From: Clostridia bacterium
GTDB taxonomy: Bacteria > Bacillota > Clostridia > Acetivibrionales > STF1-152
Direction of reading: 5' to 3'
Assembly (NCBI GenBank): GCA_028280575.1
Contig: JANQLN010000057.1
Coordinates: forward strand, 33,164 to 97,163
DNA length: 64,000 nucleotides
Both the position numbers and the translations under genes were made by a program. A model generated the notes under the pieces. The model was given only the letters and a program-made list of their open reading frames with translations. It did no database searches and was not told the origin of the DNA. Below, in pieces: positions 26,894-38,257 of the stretch. The number at the start of each line of letters is the position of its first letter. Within the stretch, counting starts at the first letter, position 1.

Positions 26894-28459
26894 TTATTTA
26901 TCCCTTTTAAATTCCGATACTGTTTTCCCGGTTATTCTTTTAAATACCTTAACAAAGTAATTTGGATTGTTATATCCCACCTTTACGGCGATTTCGTCGG
27001 TGGACAGGCCGGTTTCAGTATAAAGCTCCATTGCCTTTTGAACTCTCACGCGGGAAAGGTATTCCGAAAAAGAACAGCCGGTCTCTTCGTGAAAGCGCCG
27101 GCTCAAATAACCCTCGCTGAAGTTAGTAAGATTTGAGACATCCTCCAGGTGTATATTGCTTGAATAGTTGCCGTGAATATAATCTACAATTTGGTTTATC
27201 CATCTCTTGTTAAAGGCGTTTTGGCACAAAATCTCCTTGAGCCTTACAATAAAATCCCTGGTGGAATTAAAGAGTATATCGCAGCTGTATGATTTTTCAG
27301 GAAGCTCGGTCAGAGGCCACATATTTTCAAAATGCCTTTTTATTTCTTGAGAGTCTAACTTGTACTTTTCAATCATCAAATCCGTTGACCTGTAAATAAT
27401 TGTACGGCAAAGCTGTATTAAATCTTCAGGCTGTATCCTCATCCGGGCTTTTTCCTGAACTGTGTCCAGCCAGCATATTAATCCGTCCATATCACTGTTC
27501 CAGACAAGCTCTTTTATCTTTCTGTAAAGGTTCATCCATTCCATTTCTGAAAAACCCTTTAACCCGGTGCCGGGGCTATGGATATAAATTCCGCTGCCTT
27601 TATAAAAAGACAGCTGCACTGCTGTTTCCGCACTGCTGCGCAGCGCCGGAAAAAGGCTTGAAGTTTCAAAGGTCCTGCTTATGCCGATTACCGGATATAT
27701 GTTGAGCTTTTCCTTTAAAGCAACATAGAGCTCATTCGCTATTTCATTTGTTGTTTTATGTGCATTTGACCCATTGCCAAAGCATATTATACCGTGCAGG
27801 AATTTCCGGCTGCATCCCAAAAAAACTGTTTCCTTCAGACGATTAAACAGCTCTTCCATGGTAAATACCAGGGCCTTATCCAGCGAAGCCTGATAGGCCT
27901 TTTCCCTTGTCAATGTCCTTAAAACAGCCCAGCAGTACACAGACCCTTTGGAATACAGCAGCTGCTTAAGGTTTGGGAATTTCTCCATATTACGGGCAAA
28001 CTCACTCTTGCTGCCGGAACCGGTTGCTTTCAAAAACTGCTCTTTCTCCTGATTAACAGGGTTGAGTAACTCTCCGTACTCCCTGGAAGTACCGTAGTTA
28101 AACGAATCCAGAATATTTAAAAGCTCATCTGCTTCAACCTGGTATTTAGGTATAAAATCATTTACCCCAAGCTGTATTGCCTTACGTGTGTATTCAAACT
28201 CATTATAGCTGCTCAATATTACAATATTCAGCCTGGAATACAGTCCCTTTGCCCTCTTTATTAATTCAAAGCCATCCATTACAGGCATTTTTATATCTGT
28301 GAGCAGCACATCCGGCGGACAATCCCTTACAGCTACAAAGGCCTCTTCCCCGTTTTGATATACACCTGCTATCCTATAACCATGATTCTCCCAATCAACA
28401 ATAGACTGCAGCCCAACTCTTACCAACGATTCATCATCAACAATCATTACTGTTCTCAT
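26894..28459 (-). CDS. YesN-type response regulator (receiver plus AraC helix-turn-helix)
   Basis: The 521-residue regulator has a receiver domain (VDDES near 7-11, phosphoacceptor Asp55 in LLTDIKMP), a long central region and an AraC-type DNA-binding domain (IHLEDVSNLTNFSEGYLSRRF, GLSTDEIAVKVGYNNPNYFVKVFKR) at about 420-521. ATG 28459 follows GGAGGAGG and overlaps the end of the kinase gene by 23 bases; the upstream ten residues of the longer frame are not supported. It probably activates the importer genes that follow. Confidence 0.93.
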   Translation of the reverse strand: MRTVMIVDDESLVRVGLQSIVDWENHGYRIAGVYQNGEEAFVAVRDCPPDVLLTDIKMPVMDGFELIKRAKGLYSRLNIVILSSYNEFEYTRKAIQLGVNDFIPKYQVEADELLNILDSFNYGTSREYGELLNPVNQEKEQFLKATGSGSKSEFARNMEKFPNLKQLLYSKGSVYCWAVLRTLTREKAYQASLDKALVFTMEELFNRLKETVFLGCSRKFLHGIICFGNGSNAHKTTNEIANELYVALKEKLNIYPVIGISRTFETSSLFPALRSSAETAVQLSFYKGSGIYIHSPGTGLKGFSEMEWMNLYRKIKELVWNSDMDGLICWLDTVQEKARMRIQPEDLIQLCRTIIYRSTDLMIEKYKLDSQEIKRHFENMWPLTELPEKSYSCDILFNSTRDFIVRLKEILCQNAFNKRWINQIVDYIHGNYSSNIHLEDVSNLTNFSEGYLSRRFHEETGCSFSEYLSRVRVQKAMELYTETGLSTDEIAVKVGYNNPNYFVKVFKRITGKTVSEFKRDK

Positions 28460-30182
28460 CCGGGGCCTCCTCCTTAAAATACTTTTCAAACGGAAGTATC
28501 ATGTGCACACATGTTCCTTCACCGGGCTCGCTTTTTATAGAAATACCATAAGCCTTGCCATAGTTTAACTGTATTCTCTCATGCACGCTTCTCAAGCCTA
28601 TATGATTTTTGTCATCGCACCTTTGCGATAGGATTTCATTTACCTTCTTCAAATCCTCCCTGCTCATACCAATTCCATTATCTTTGACGGCAATATGGAT
28701 ATCCTGGTCCTTCAAATTGCCTGTAATAATTATTTCCCAGGTGCGGTCGGTTTCTGCCAGTCCATGAACAATGGAATTTTCTATCAATGGCTGTAAAAGG
28801 AACTTTAATATCCGGGCGCCGTACAATTCCTTCTTTATATCAATAAGCATGGAAAAATTGTGGTACCGGACCTTCTGGATTTTCACGTAGTCTTTCAGTA
28901 TTTCAAGCTCATCCTTTAAAGAGGCAGGTTCTCCCATATCCCGGATGGAATATGTAAATAAGCGCATCAGTGAATCAGTCATGTCTTTGATATTGTCCTG
29001 CCTTTGTATCATTGCCATCCAGCGGATGGAATTCAGTGTATTATATAAAAAGTGGGGGGAAAGCTGGTTTTGGAGAACTCTTATTTCAGCTTCCTGCTTT
29101 TTTTTCTGGTTAGCGATTACCTCCTGGGCAAGATGGTGAATTTGCTTTACCATATTGACAAAGGTATTGTTAATCTCCACAACCTCAATTGTACCGCTTA
29201 CTTCCTGGAATTGTCCGGAATTGTCCGCTCCCCTTTTGATGTTTTCCAAGAGCTTTCGCATGGGAATGATGAGATTTATGGCAATAACATATGTTCCTGT
29301 TATACCCAACAGTATGAAAACCAGAATGATTATGAGGGAAAGCCGGGTCATTTTCCCTATAGGTTCATTTAGAAGCTTTAAAGGATAAAATGCAGACAGG
29401 TTCCACCCATTGTAGGAGCTTCGCACTATAAAATTCAGGGAATTTTCCTGGGTGTTCTCTTTGGTTTTACCATAACTGAGTATGGGCAAGTTATCGTCAT
29501 CATACAGGTACAGCCCCATGTTGTAGTAAAGGCCAACCTGTTCAAATATATCGGTGATAGCGCTTTCATCAATGACAATAGTAAGCCTGGCAACTTCGTT
29601 AAGCTTCTTATCACGTATAACACGGGCCAGCCTAAAGGCTGTAAAGCTTTTTTCGCTGTTTTGGAATTTGCGGGGTATAAACCATATGAATGCACCCTCA
29701 CGTGATTTCACTTTTTCTTTATAATCCGGATCATCAACACCAAAATCTTTTTCATCGCCCTCCCCATATACATAACGGTTGCCGGGAGTAGTCAAAACAA
29801 CACTTTCCACATAATTGTTCTGTTCATCTCCCAATAGAATCAAACCAACCCTGTCCAGCACATTCTTTTGAGTGTCAAACCTGTCAAACTCTGTTTCGGG
29901 GCTGCTGCTTAAAAACTCGCAAAGCTGTTCGTCAGCAAGGAATTGCTTGCTTAGCTTTTCATATCCTATAACTCGCTCATTGATTTTTTTAACTGTAAGA
30001 TTAAGCATATTCATAGAATATTGTGTTATCGTCTTGCGGCTAAAGGTACTAAATGTGTTTGTTATCAGAAACATACCCAGTACAGCGGGCAAAATAATCA
30101 AAGGAATATATATGATTAACAGCTTGTAGTGAAGCCTGAGCCTGCTCCATTTAAATACGACGTGCAGCTTTTTTAGCACCAT
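28437..30182 (-). CDS. YesM-type sensor histidine kinase
   Basis: The 581-residue kinase has a membrane segment at 21-44, an extracellular sensor of about 230 residues, a second segment at about 283-308, a HAMP domain, the His_kinase motif QLSPHFLYNTLNSIRW near 380 and a HATPase domain (DNGIGMSRED). YesM-type kinases sense extracellular sugars, often with the ABC binding protein. A GTG three bases downstream of the ATG is equally placed relative to AGGAG. Confidence 0.93.
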   Translation of the reverse strand: MVLKKLHVVFKWSRLRLHYKLLIIYIPLIILPAVLGMFLITNTFSTFSRKTITQYSMNMLNLTVKKINERVIGYEKLSKQFLADEQLCEFLSSSPETEFDRFDTQKNVLDRVGLILLGDEQNNYVESVVLTTPGNRYVYGEGDEKDFGVDDPDYKEKVKSREGAFIWFIPRKFQNSEKSFTAFRLARVIRDKKLNEVARLTIVIDESAITDIFEQVGLYYNMGLYLYDDDNLPILSYGKTKENTQENSLNFIVRSSYNGWNLSAFYPLKLLNEPIGKMTRLSLIIILVFILLGITGTYVIAINLIIPMRKLLENIKRGADNSGQFQEVSGTIEVVEINNTFVNMVKQIHHLAQEVIANQKKKQEAEIRVLQNQLSPHFLYNTLNSIRWMAMIQRQDNIKDMTDSLMRLFTYSIRDMGEPASLKDELEILKDYVKIQKVRYHNFSMLIDIKKELYGARILKFLLQPLIENSIVHGLAETDRTWEIIITGNLKDQDIHIAVKDNGIGMSREDLKKVNEILSQRCDDKNHIGLRSVHERIQLNYGKAYGISIKSEPGEGTCVHMILPFEKYFKEEAPDENSNDC

Positions 30183-30287
30183 ACTCCTATTTCACCAACC
30201 AGTATAAAGGCATTAGTCCGCTACCAACAGTATAACATAATCCATAAAGACTTTCTATAAAAAAACTATCCCGGTCAAAAAACAAAT

Positions 30288-30326
30288 ATGCCAAGGGGAC
30301 GGTTCTGCGACCCGTCCCCTTGGCAT
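30288..30326 (-). terminator. Intrinsic terminator of enolase
   Basis: ATGCCAAGGGGACGG pairs perfectly with CCGTCCCCTTGGCAT around a short loop; on the minus strand ATTTGTTTTTT follows. The GGGGACGG core is a repeat sequence widely seen between Firmicutes genes. Confidence 0.9.
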
Positions 30327-30358
30327 TAATTTATCTTGATTATACGGTGAAAAAATGC

Positions 30359-31696
<1,338 letters not shown>

Positions 31697-31741
31697 CTAC
31701 ATATTTCGCCATATGCATAACTTAAAGCTTTTTCATATAAT

Positions 31742-31770
31742 AGAATACATTAACTATGTAGAAATGTAAA
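31742..31770 (-). promoter_or_regulatory. Probable enolase promoter
   Basis: On the minus strand TTTACA (31765-31770), a 17-base spacer and TATTCT (31742-31747) lie about 65 bases upstream of the enolase ATG. Confidence 0.5.
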
Positions 31771-31905
31771 CCATATTTTTAGTATATTTTATCCAATAAA
31801 TAAAAAAAATATCTCTTGTAAAAACAAAATATTTGTTTAGTATGTCCTATTTATTGGTAAAATGATAACAACATACTTTAAATCAATTTCACGGAGGTGT
31901 TTTTT

Positions 31906-32442
31906 ATGAACAGAATTGTTGGAATCAAGGCACCAGATTTTAAAATGGAAGCCATAAGCGGAGAAGGAGAAGAATTTATTGAGGTTAGTTTGTCACAGTA
32001 CAAGGGTAAATGGCTTGTTTTATTCTTTTACCCGTTGGATTTCACTTTTGTGTGCCCAACCGAAATAACGGCTTTAAGCAGGAGAAAAGATGATTTCGCA
32101 AAGCTTGGTGCCGAGATACTGGGCGTAAGTGTTGACAGCAAGTACTCACATAAAGCATGGATCGACCTTAAGGAAGATGAAGGCGGATTGGGTAAAATCA
32201 CATATCCCCTGGCTTCCGATATAACTAAAGAGGTTTCAAAAAATTATGGAGTCTTAATAGATGACGACGGAATTGCCCTGAGAGGCCTTTTTATTGTAAA
32301 TCCGGAAGGAACCGTCATGTATTCGGTTGTTCACGACTTGAATGTGGGAAGAAGCGTTGATGAAACCTTAAGAGTCCTCCAGGCGCTTCAATCAGGAGGA
32401 CTTTGCCCGATAGATTGGCATCCCGGGGATGAACACTTGTAA
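31906..32442 (+). CDS. 2-Cys peroxiredoxin (AhpC/TSA family)
   Basis: The 178-residue protein has the peroxidatic site [14 protein letters not shown] (Cys50) and the resolving cysteine in [11 protein letters not shown] (Cys167), so it is a typical 2-Cys peroxiredoxin. It reduces peroxides with a thioredoxin-type donor in the cytoplasm. ATG 31906 follows GGAGGTG; the in-frame start nine bases earlier falls too close to the site. It is monocistronic. Confidence 0.94.
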   Translation: MNRIVGIKAPDFKMEAISGEGEEFIEVSLSQYKGKWLVLFFYPLDFTFVCPTEITALSRRKDDFAKLGAEILGVSVDSKYSHKAWIDLKEDEGGLGKITYPLASDITKEVSKNYGVLIDDDGIALRGLFIVNPEGTVMYSVVHDLNVGRSVDETLRVLQALQSGGLCPIDWHPGDEHL

Positions 32443-32560
32443 AAATTAAATGCAGGGCATGAAAGACCTGTGGAATTCTCTGGAAAAATCGTGCACTGCT
32501 TTCCGGAGGATTCCTTTAATGTCAATAGGTTTCCTGTTTGATTTTAACCGGGCATATTTT

Positions 32561-35200
32561 TCATTTATTTATTATTTCAATCAGCTTCTCGGAAATATTC
32601 GGGTCCAGTTTTCTTCCCGCATTGGCATTGAGCTGCTTTATAATACAATCATTACTAAATTGGGAACTGCATGCTATTTCATCGTAAAAATCAAGTACAG
32701 ACAAAACCCTGCACTCGTATGGAATCTTTTCCCTCTTTAATCCGAGGGGATAGCCGCTTCCGTCCCAGCATTCATGATGGCATTTGATTAATTTTGCTAT
32801 GCTGGAAAGCTCCCTGCACCTGTTAGCCATATTGTAGCCGTGAATTACATGCTCTTTTTCCAGCTCTTTTTCTTCTTCGCTAAGCCTTTTATTATCCCGG
32901 TACATCTCCTGGGGCAGTCCTATTTTGCCAATGTCCCGAAGCCTTGACAGCATTACAAGGCTGTTTTTTATCTGCTCGGACATATTGAGCTCATCAGCAA
33001 TTCTTTCTATATGGTTTTCCAGCCTTTTTGTACGTTCTTCTGAAATATCGCACCTGTGCGACAGAGCACTCATTAATATTTCTGTTACTCTTATTTTATA
33101 GCTTTCGGTATTGTTCAGCTTATACTCATACATTGAATTATCAGCTCTTTTGTAAGTATCGTAAAGGCTGTCGTCTTCATTTTCGTCAAATTCGGAATAA
33201 CCTATTGAAATGCTTATCGGTATAAATGGTTTACCGCTATTATGTTTTTTTACAAGCTCACTTAGGCTTTCACATTTCCATTTCGCTTTATTGAAATCAG
33301 TATTGGGAAGTATAATGCAAAATTCATCTCCGCCAACTCTGGCAACAACATCTCCATTGATGAATATTTGTGTTAAAAGCTCTGCTGCATTGCTAAGAAG
33401 CTCGTCCCCCGTAGCATGTCCGAATGTATCATTAATTATTTTTAATCCGTCAACATCAATACACACTATTGATACGGGCTTGAAGCTTTTTAAGCTGTTT
33501 TGCATCCGTATGATCTCCTCTTCAAAAAATGCACGGTTTTTAATTCCCGTCAGGCTGTCATTATAAGCACGGTTCCTTATTTTTTCCTCTGTTTCCTTAT
33601 GCTTGGATATATCGGATACGGTTATTACAGCTCCTAAATACTCGCTATTTTCTCCCGACATTCTTGATTCGGAAACAGAAATATGCTTTATACCGTTCTT
33701 TGTATTTATTTCTAACTCATATTTTTGAAAAGATTTTCCTTTCTTGACTTTGCTGTGCAGTACAAGGTTATGCCTGTTTATCTTATCAAAAAAACTGAAC
33801 ACGGACTTGTTTTGTACCATATCCTTCGGCAGAGCAAGTATTTTGCAAAACATGGGATTGCAGTAGCTTATCCTGTCGTTTTCATCCAGTATGCCAATAC
33901 CCTCCTGAACCGTTTCAACAAGCATTTTGTACTTTTCTTCAGATTTCTCCAATGCTATTTTATTAAGCTTGGAATCCTGCTTTAAACCTTTATACATATT
34001 ACTGTATCTTTTTATTACAATAAAAAGCAAGGATAGTATAACTGCAAACATCCCCCAATGAGTTAACTTGATTTTGGCCAGAGGGACGTTTAAATAAAAC
34101 ATGGATATTATGTCGTATAAACCAAAAATACATAAAATAATGATTCCCCAGGAAAATACAACAGCTTCCCGGTTTCCGCCAAAGGCCGATTTTATAATAG
34201 ATGCGATAATAGCTATCATGCAAATGATAAGCATAACATGGAAAGCCTTCATAGTTACCAGAAGTGATAAAATGCCAAGAAGCTCCAGCGTAAATGAAAA
34301 AACCGTAAATATTATAAAAGTAATTGCCATAATTTTCAGCAGCTTTTTATAAAAAGCACTGCAGGCAAATAATACTTTGCAAAACATGCAAAAACCCACA
34401 GGCATCAAATAAATGCATAAAAATGCAGTATACATCCATAAGTGGGGAATATCTATATAAAATTGAACTATTTTGCTTTCGGCCAATATCCAGAGGCCCA
34501 GGCAGGTCGAAGCCCCTCCCATGTACAAAAATTCTCTGCTCTTGTTTTTAACCAGGTATAAAATACAAAGTATTATTCCGATAAAAACAATAAGCACTGC
34601 AAGAACAGCGCCATCTGAATTGTGCCTGATCAAATCAATTATTATATCCCTCTGATTGCCGATTTTCATCTCCTGAAGATAGCCCGTATAGTCCGCAAAA
34701 GGAGAATAAAGCCTTATAAAAATACTGTCGCCCAGGTACTCTTTATCCAGTCTCACAAAATGATTTGTACTGCCGGGAGCATGTATTTTTTCTTTTGAAT
34801 CCATGCTTCCATACCAATAGATAACTTCTTTATCATAATATACTTCAATATTCTGCTGGAAAAACCTGAAAAAAAGATATGGATTATCCCAGGCGTTTTG
34901 AGGCAGGCTTACCTTTATCCATATAAACCTTGATTTATTTATGTTTTTAGGCTTTCCGGGAAATTTAAATTCCGACCACTCAATATCAGGATTTCCTGAC
35001 GACCATATGGGAATACCCCTATCATCAAGGGGAGAATCTCCCAACTTATAAGTACACATGCTTTCAATTTCCAGCAGTGGATATATATCATCCGGAGGTT
35101 TTTCCTTAACACTTGCCGTTAACAAGATAGTATATAATAGTATAGCCGTTATTAAGAGAATATGCGGTATTTTATTCACATTTTTTATATTTATTACCAT
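32561..35200 (-). CDS. 7TM-sensor PAS-GGDEF protein with degenerate HD-GYP domain
   Basis: The 879-residue protein has an N-terminal membrane helix, an extracellular 7TMR-DISMED2-like domain (to about 190), seven membrane segments (about 198-400), a PAS domain (about 425-540), a GGDEF domain with an intact GGDEF motif and an HD-GYP-like domain. The HD motif reads RLRDIGKIGLP, so the metal-binding His is Arg, while HHECWDGSGYP remains. It probably makes cyclic di-GMP; the C-terminal phosphodiesterase is likely inactive or altered. Confidence 0.88.
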   Translation of the reverse strand: MVINIKNVNKIPHILLITAILLYTILLTASVKEKPPDDIYPLLEIESMCTYKLGDSPLDDRGIPIWSSGNPDIEWSEFKFPGKPKNINKSRFIWIKVSLPQNAWDNPYLFFRFFQQNIEVYYDKEVIYWYGSMDSKEKIHAPGSTNHFVRLDKEYLGDSIFIRLYSPFADYTGYLQEMKIGNQRDIIIDLIRHNSDGAVLAVLIVFIGIILCILYLVKNKSREFLYMGGASTCLGLWILAESKIVQFYIDIPHLWMYTAFLCIYLMPVGFCMFCKVLFACSAFYKKLLKIMAITFIIFTVFSFTLELLGILSLLVTMKAFHVMLIICMIAIIASIIKSAFGGNREAVVFSWGIIILCIFGLYDIISMFYLNVPLAKIKLTHWGMFAVILSLLFIVIKRYSNMYKGLKQDSKLNKIALEKSEEKYKMLVETVQEGIGILDENDRISYCNPMFCKILALPKDMVQNKSVFSFFDKINRHNLVLHSKVKKGKSFQKYELEINTKNGIKHISVSESRMSGENSEYLGAVITVSDISKHKETEEKIRNRAYNDSLTGIKNRAFFEEEIIRMQNSLKSFKPVSIVCIDVDGLKIINDTFGHATGDELLSNAAELLTQIFINGDVVARVGGDEFCIILPNTDFNKAKWKCESLSELVKKHNSGKPFIPISISIGYSEFDENEDDSLYDTYKRADNSMYEYKLNNTESYKIRVTEILMSALSHRCDISEERTKRLENHIERIADELNMSEQIKNSLVMLSRLRDIGKIGLPQEMYRDNKRLSEEEKELEKEHVIHGYNMANRCRELSSIAKLIKCHHECWDGSGYPLGLKREKIPYECRVLSVLDFYDEIACSSQFSNDCIIKQLNANAGRKLDPNISEKLIEIINK

Positions 35201-35471
35201 ATTATCACCGTTTCAGGCAATTATTTTGAGAAGCTATTTCTATAATTATCCATATTATATCATGAATTTTATAATTATGTAAATAAAAAAAGTATTTTTT
35301 TTACATTTAAAAATAATACATTATTAATATATAATGGTGGTTATGCTTCGGAGAAACGTATGTTTTTAAATATTTTACTATAAAAAATTAACAGCGGTTT
35401 TTTCAAGCTTTTTTGCAAACAATATAAAAGAGTAAATGAAAACAAATTTTAAAAATAATGGAGTGATGGAC

Positions 35472-36296
35472 ATGCGTACTATCTGGAAAGGAGCAATCAG
35501 TTTTGGACTTGTGCATATACCGGTTAAGCTATATCTGGCAACAAAAAGAAATGACATCAGGTTTACCCAATTGCATGAAAAATGCGGCACTCCGATAAAG
35601 TATAAAAAATTTTGTGTAAACTGTGATACGGAAATCCCAAATGATGACATAGTAAAAGGGTATGAATATGAAAAGGGCAAATATGTATTGGTTTCGGATA
35701 AGGAGCTTGAAGGTATTCCCCTGGAAGCCAACCGTGCGATAAACATACTTGACTTTGTCGATCTTTCCGAAGTTGACCCTGTATACTTTGACAAGACTTA
35801 CTATCTTGCTCCAAATGACGGGGGACAGAAGCCTTATGAGCTGTTAAGGCAGGCTATGCAAAAAACAGGCAGGGTAGCCGTGGCGAAAGTGGTTATCCGT
35901 TCGAAGGAAACACTTGCGGCCATACGTGTTTTTAACAATATAATATCCATGGAAACAATGTTTCACAACGATGAAATAAGGTCTGTATCGGCTATTGATG
36001 ATATAAATTATGAAGTCAATCTTCATGAAAATGAGTTGAAAATGGCCGAGAGCTTAATCAGCAGTCTTTCTTCAAATTTTGAGCCGTCCAAATATAAAAA
36101 TGAATACCAGGAAGCACTAATGAATGTAATTCAACAAAAAATAACCGGTGAACAAATACAGATACCTGAAATTCCAAAGGAAGATAAGGTTGTAGACCTG
36201 ATGGAAGCTTTAAAAGCCAGTATAGAGCTTGCTAAAGAAGAAAAGAAAGTAACCCCTGGCAAAAAGCCGGCGCTTGAAAAAAGAAAAACATCATAA
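35472..36296 (+). CDS. ku: Ku protein (non-homologous end joining)
   Basis: The 274-residue protein starts MRTIWKGAISFGLVHIPVKL, a hallmark of bacterial Ku, and contains CVNCDTEIPNDDIVKGYEY and the DNA-ring core. It binds double-strand break ends as a homodimer and recruits LigD. ATG 35472 is eight bases after GGAG. The lysine-rich tail may bind DNA. The ligase gene begins five bases downstream. Confidence 0.95.
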   Translation: MRTIWKGAISFGLVHIPVKLYLATKRNDIRFTQLHEKCGTPIKYKKFCVNCDTEIPNDDIVKGYEYEKGKYVLVSDKELEGIPLEANRAINILDFVDLSEVDPVYFDKTYYLAPNDGGQKPYELLRQAMQKTGRVAVAKVVIRSKETLAAIRVFNNIISMETMFHNDEIRSVSAIDDINYEVNLHENELKMAESLISSLSSNFEPSKYKNEYQEALMNVIQQKITGEQIQIPEIPKEDKVVDLMEALKASIELAKEEKKVTPGKKPALEKRKTS

Positions 36297-36301
36297 GAGC
36301 A

Positions 36302-37240
36302 GTGGAAAATAAAATGAAAACAAAGGATGCATTTAAGGAAAGGCTTGCCCGGCCAATGCTGGCAAAAAGAAGCGAACCTTTTGATTCTGAGAATCATATT
36401 TATGAAATAAAATGGGACGGAATAAGGTGTATATCATATATAGATAAAAATAGCCATGAATTAAGAAGCAGGAATAACATTTCCATAACTGCCGGCTACC
36501 CGGAGCTTGCAAGCTTCCCTTCAAAAATCAAATGTACCAGTGCAATACTTGACGGTGAGCTCATAGTCCTGGAAAATGGAAACCCGTCATTTGGCGCATG
36601 GCAAAAAAGAAGCATGATAAAAGATGCCCTCCAATTAAAAAGAGCGGCATTTAAAACACCTGCCGTCTATATCGTATTTGATATTTTATATATAAACGGC
36701 TCCTCCATTGCAGACAGGACGCTTTTGGAAAGAAAATCCGTTCTATGTGACATCATAAAAGAAAACGACCGCATTATCCTTTCAAAACACATTTTTCAAT
36801 ATGGCATATTATTTTTTCAAAAAGCGGTTGAAAAAAATATGGAAGGGGTTATTGCAAAGGATAAAAACAGCTTTTACCGCCAGGGCATAAGAAGCGGCTC
36901 ATGGCTTAAATTTAAAAAAAAGCTCATGGAGGATTTCATTATATGCGGTTTTTTACCTTCCGGCACTAAAAAGATAGCTTCACTGGTCCTCGGTTCCGTA
37001 AATGACGGGCCAATAGAGTTCAGGGGTCTTGTTTCGGCTTCCCTGCCGGATGAAACACTGGCACTTTTGGCAGAATATTTAGAGCTAAACATAGTTGAAC
37101 AAATGCCTTTTAAAGCTTTGCCGGTGCAATTGAAAAATCCGGTTTGGGTCACTCCAAAATTAATATGTACGGTAGAATACCTGGAAAAGTCAACGGGTGG
37201 ATTGCTAAGGCATGCCGTATTGAAGGTATTGAAAATTTAG
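36302..37240 (+). CDS. ATP-dependent DNA ligase (LigD ligase domain)
   Basis: The 312-residue ligase has the adenylation motif YEIKWDGIR (Lys37 in KWDG), DGELIVLENG, EGVIAKDKNS, SGSWLKFKKK and a C-terminal OB-fold. It is the free-standing ligase part of LigD and seals breaks held by Ku. The start is GTG 36302 or ATG 36314; neither ribosome-binding site is clearly better. Confidence 0.93.
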   Translation: MENKMKTKDAFKERLARPMLAKRSEPFDSENHIYEIKWDGIRCISYIDKNSHELRSRNNISITAGYPELASFPSKIKCTSAILDGELIVLENGNPSFGAWQKRSMIKDALQLKRAAFKTPAVYIVFDILYINGSSIADRTLLERKSVLCDIIKENDRIILSKHIFQYGILFFQKAVEKNMEGVIAKDKNSFYRQGIRSGSWLKFKKKLMEDFIICGFLPSGTKKIASLVLGSVNDGPIEFRGLVSASLPDETLALLAEYLELNIVEQMPFKALPVQLKNPVWVTPKLICTVEYLEKSTGGLLRHAVLKVLKI

Positions 37241-37274
37241 CAGGTTTACATTCAGTGTTTTGGAAAGGATGCTT

Positions 37275-38183
37275 ATGGATAAAGTAGTAAGAGTAAATAA
37301 TAGAGAAGTGAAGCTGACAAATCTGGAAAAGGTTATCTGGCCCCAGGATGGATTCACAAAAGCAGATTTAATAAAATACTATACCGATATTTCACCCTAT
37401 GTGCTTCCGTTTTTGTATAACAGGCCATTTGTTATGTCCCGTTATCCCGACGGCATAGATTCGGAATCCTTTTACCAGAAAAACATACCGGGCTATGCTC
37501 CCAAATGGATAGAAACCTATCCGTTCGTTTCCGGCTCTTCACAAAAGGTAACAAGGCATATATTATGCAATAACCTTGAAACCCTGGTCTGGCTGGCAAA
37601 CCAATGCTGCATTGAGCTCCATGTATGGCTTAATACAATAGACAGTATGAATATGCCTGATATAGCGGTATTCGACCTTGATCCGATGCCTCCCCTTACA
37701 TTTAACGATTCAGTAAAAACAGCTCTGCTTATAAAGGCAGCCCTTGACCAGTTTGGCCTGGCCGGGTATCCTAAATCCTCAGGAGCTACCGGGATTCATA
37801 TTTTCCTGCCTTTGATACCAAAATATACATATGCTGAAATAAGAAAATTCGTGCTTTATATTTTTAGATTCATAAATAAAATAGTGCCGGACAAAACCAC
37901 ACTGGAAAGGTCCGTTAAGAAAAGATCTTCAAAGGTATATCTGGACTATCTGCAAAACACCTCCGGAAAAACCATGGCCTGGCATTACAGCTTAAGGCCG
38001 CTGCCCGGGGCTCCGGTTTCTACACCTCTTACGTGGCATGAGCTCGAAAATACGGCTCATGAAAGTATATGCAATATTAAGACAATTTTCAAAAGACTAA
38101 AGAGCAGCGGGGATTTATTCGATGATTTAAAAAGCAAAAGGCAGAATATAGACCATATCTTGAAATTGACAGCAGGCATCTGA
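37275..38183 (+). CDS. LigD polymerase domain protein (NHEJ primase-polymerase)
   Basis: The 302-residue protein matches the LigD polymerase family (KLTNLEKVIWPQDGFTK, VMSRYPDGI, HVWLNTID, catalytic FDLDP with Asp134/Asp136, SSGATGIHIFLPL). It fills gaps with ribo- or deoxynucleotides during end joining. ATG 37275 lies six bases after AAAGG. No nuclease domain gene is visible in the operon. Confidence 0.94.
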   Translation: MDKVVRVNNREVKLTNLEKVIWPQDGFTKADLIKYYTDISPYVLPFLYNRPFVMSRYPDGIDSESFYQKNIPGYAPKWIETYPFVSGSSQKVTRHILCNNLETLVWLANQCCIELHVWLNTIDSMNMPDIAVFDLDPMPPLTFNDSVKTALLIKAALDQFGLAGYPKSSGATGIHIFLPLIPKYTYAEIRKFVLYIFRFINKIVPDKTTLERSVKKRSSKVYLDYLQNTSGKTMAWHYSLRPLPGAPVSTPLTWHELENTAHESICNIKTIFKRLKSSGDLFDDLKSKRQNIDHILKLTAGI

Positions 38184-38225
38184 CAGCAAATTTCGTATTG
38201 AAAGCTTTATGGCTTATAAAATGCA

Positions 38226-38257
38226 AAAAATGCCCGGAAATGATTCCGGGCATTTTT
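38226..38257. terminator. Bidirectional terminator between the NHEJ operon and hppA
   Basis: AAAAATGCCCGGAA and TTCCGGGCATTTTT form a perfect 14-base stem with a four-base loop between two convergent genes. Confidence 0.93.
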
